IMG/VR virus record: IMGVR_UViG_3300025012_000121
Coordinates: 1 to 51,786 of that record
DNA: 51,786 nt
Direction: 5' to 3' (one strand)
Source of the DNA: a virus
Shown here: positions 51,309 through 51,786 of the stretch, piece by piece
How the letters are laid out: each line of letters begins with the position of its first letter
Numbering within the stretch: position 1 is the first letter of the stretch
Notes under the pieces: generated by a model
The model's input: only the letters and a program-made list of their open reading frames with translations
Told to the model about the DNA's origin: nothing
Databases searched by the model: none
Program-made: the position numbers and the translations under genes

Positions 51309-51342
51309 AATAAAAGAGATATATTTATATATCTCTTTTATT
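51309..51342 (+). terminator. Strong terminator after the capsid gene
   Basis: 15-bp perfect stem AATAAAAGAGATATA / TATATCTCTTTTATT, 4-nt loop. Confidence 0.85.
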
Positions 51343-51418
51343 TATTATTTAAGAAAATAATATATATAATTAACTAATCATTAATAAATCAATATATCGG
51401 AGGCATTAAAAACAATTT

Positions 51419-51786
51419 ATGGCAAAATCAAAAAGTGAAAATAAATTAGATTCTAATTTAGATAATATAATTAATGAAGAAACTAATCAAATTAATTCTA
51501 ATTCAATTGATATTTCAGAAGAATTAAAGAAAGAATTAGAATTAACAAATCAAAAAAATAAAGATCTTGAAGATAAAATTAATAATATTACTATTATGAT
51601 GGAAAAACTATTAGAATCACAAAATAAAATAAATGAAAATAAATCTGATATAGAAACAATAAAATCTGAAACAAATAAAGGATTTAAATCTTATGTGACG
51701 ATAGATCCTACAAAGAGAGTATTGTTAATGCAAATGGAACATGCAGGAGGTAGTTTTTTTACTCATAACAATAAACTTATTAGATT
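51419..51786 (+). CDS. Hypothetical structural-region protein, 3' end outside window
   Basis: Open to the window edge (122 codons). Starts MAKSKSENKLDSNLDNIINE, then a coiled coil (ELTNQKNKDLEDKINNITIM) and a more compact end (SYVTIDPTKRVLLMQMEHAG). GGAGG is 15 nt before the ATG, longer than usual. Lies where head-completion or tail genes normally follow the capsid. Family not recognised. Confidence 0.65.
   Translation, partial: MAKSKSENKLDSNLDNIINEETNQINSNSIDISEELKKELELTNQKNKDLEDKINNITIMMEKLLESQNKINENKSDIETIKSETNKGFKSYVTIDPTKRVLLMQMEHAGGSFFTHNNKLIR

Noticed and set aside
1-51786. tRNA genes, CRISPR arrays, diversity-generating retroelement or retron
   Set aside because: I looked for cloverleaf-like CCA ends, regular repeat-spacer runs and reverse transcriptase motifs and saw none, but small tRNAs could be missed by eye.

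Overview
The window is very AT-rich DNA with strong GGAGG-type ribosome binding sites, TTGACA/TATAAT promoters and U-tailed hairpin terminators. It carries a tailed-phage packaging and head module. This fits a large phage of a low-GC Firmicute. The parS-like sites, paired DnaA boxes and a transfer-like operon suggest a plasmid-type prophage (phage-plasmid), perhaps clostridial. That host assignment is inference; no host gene is present.

Layout. (1) 1-11.7 kb: an accessory array on the minus strand. Most genes stand alone, each with its own terminator and a 200-450 nt T/G-rich spacer. Recognisable members are an HExxH metallopeptidase-like protein, a DUF932 protein like the enterobacterial YfjQ/YafZ proteins, a zinc-ribbon amidoligase and a zinc-ribbon protein. 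One small gene has an in-frame ochre codon. Three genes here share a promoter-like block that fits the sigma-H pattern. (2) 11.7-14.9 kb: a gene-poor region with two DnaA-box pairs of identical geometry, short direct repeats, a perfect 16-bp parS-like palindrome, a Fur-type 15-mer and an abrupt change of strand composition near 13.53 kb. (3) 14.9-18.9 kb, minus strand: RHH regulator, three small membrane proteins, FtsK/TcpA-like ATPase and a replication-relaxation-like protein, which together look like a DNA-transfer operon. (4) 19-28 kb, plus strand: tyrosine recombinase, GIY-YIG endonuclease, UvrD-like helicase, Vsr/EDxHD-type homing endonuclease, and a DNA methyltransferase carrying an inserted HNH gene. 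(5) 28-36 kb: small hypothetical proteins and a large RNA-polymerase-like protein whose catalytic motif is split by a 1,040-nt group I intron carrying an HNH gene. (6) 36-51.8 kb: PIN-PhoH, metallophosphoesterase, ClpP-like protease, small and large terminase, portal, a second Vsr/EDxHD endonuclease, protease/scaffold, a possible decoration protein, major capsid protein and the start of another structural gene.

How the parts fit. The right half makes and fills heads and probably supplies its own transcription enzyme. The centre handles DNA (recombinase, helicase, methylase). The left and centre carry maintenance-type sites and a transfer-like operon. Five homing endonucleases of three classes lie within 27 kb. 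Two genes have no ATG/GTG/TTG at the expected place but have AUA or AUC exactly 8 nt after a perfect Shine-Dalgarno. All calls come from reading motifs by eye; no database search was possible.
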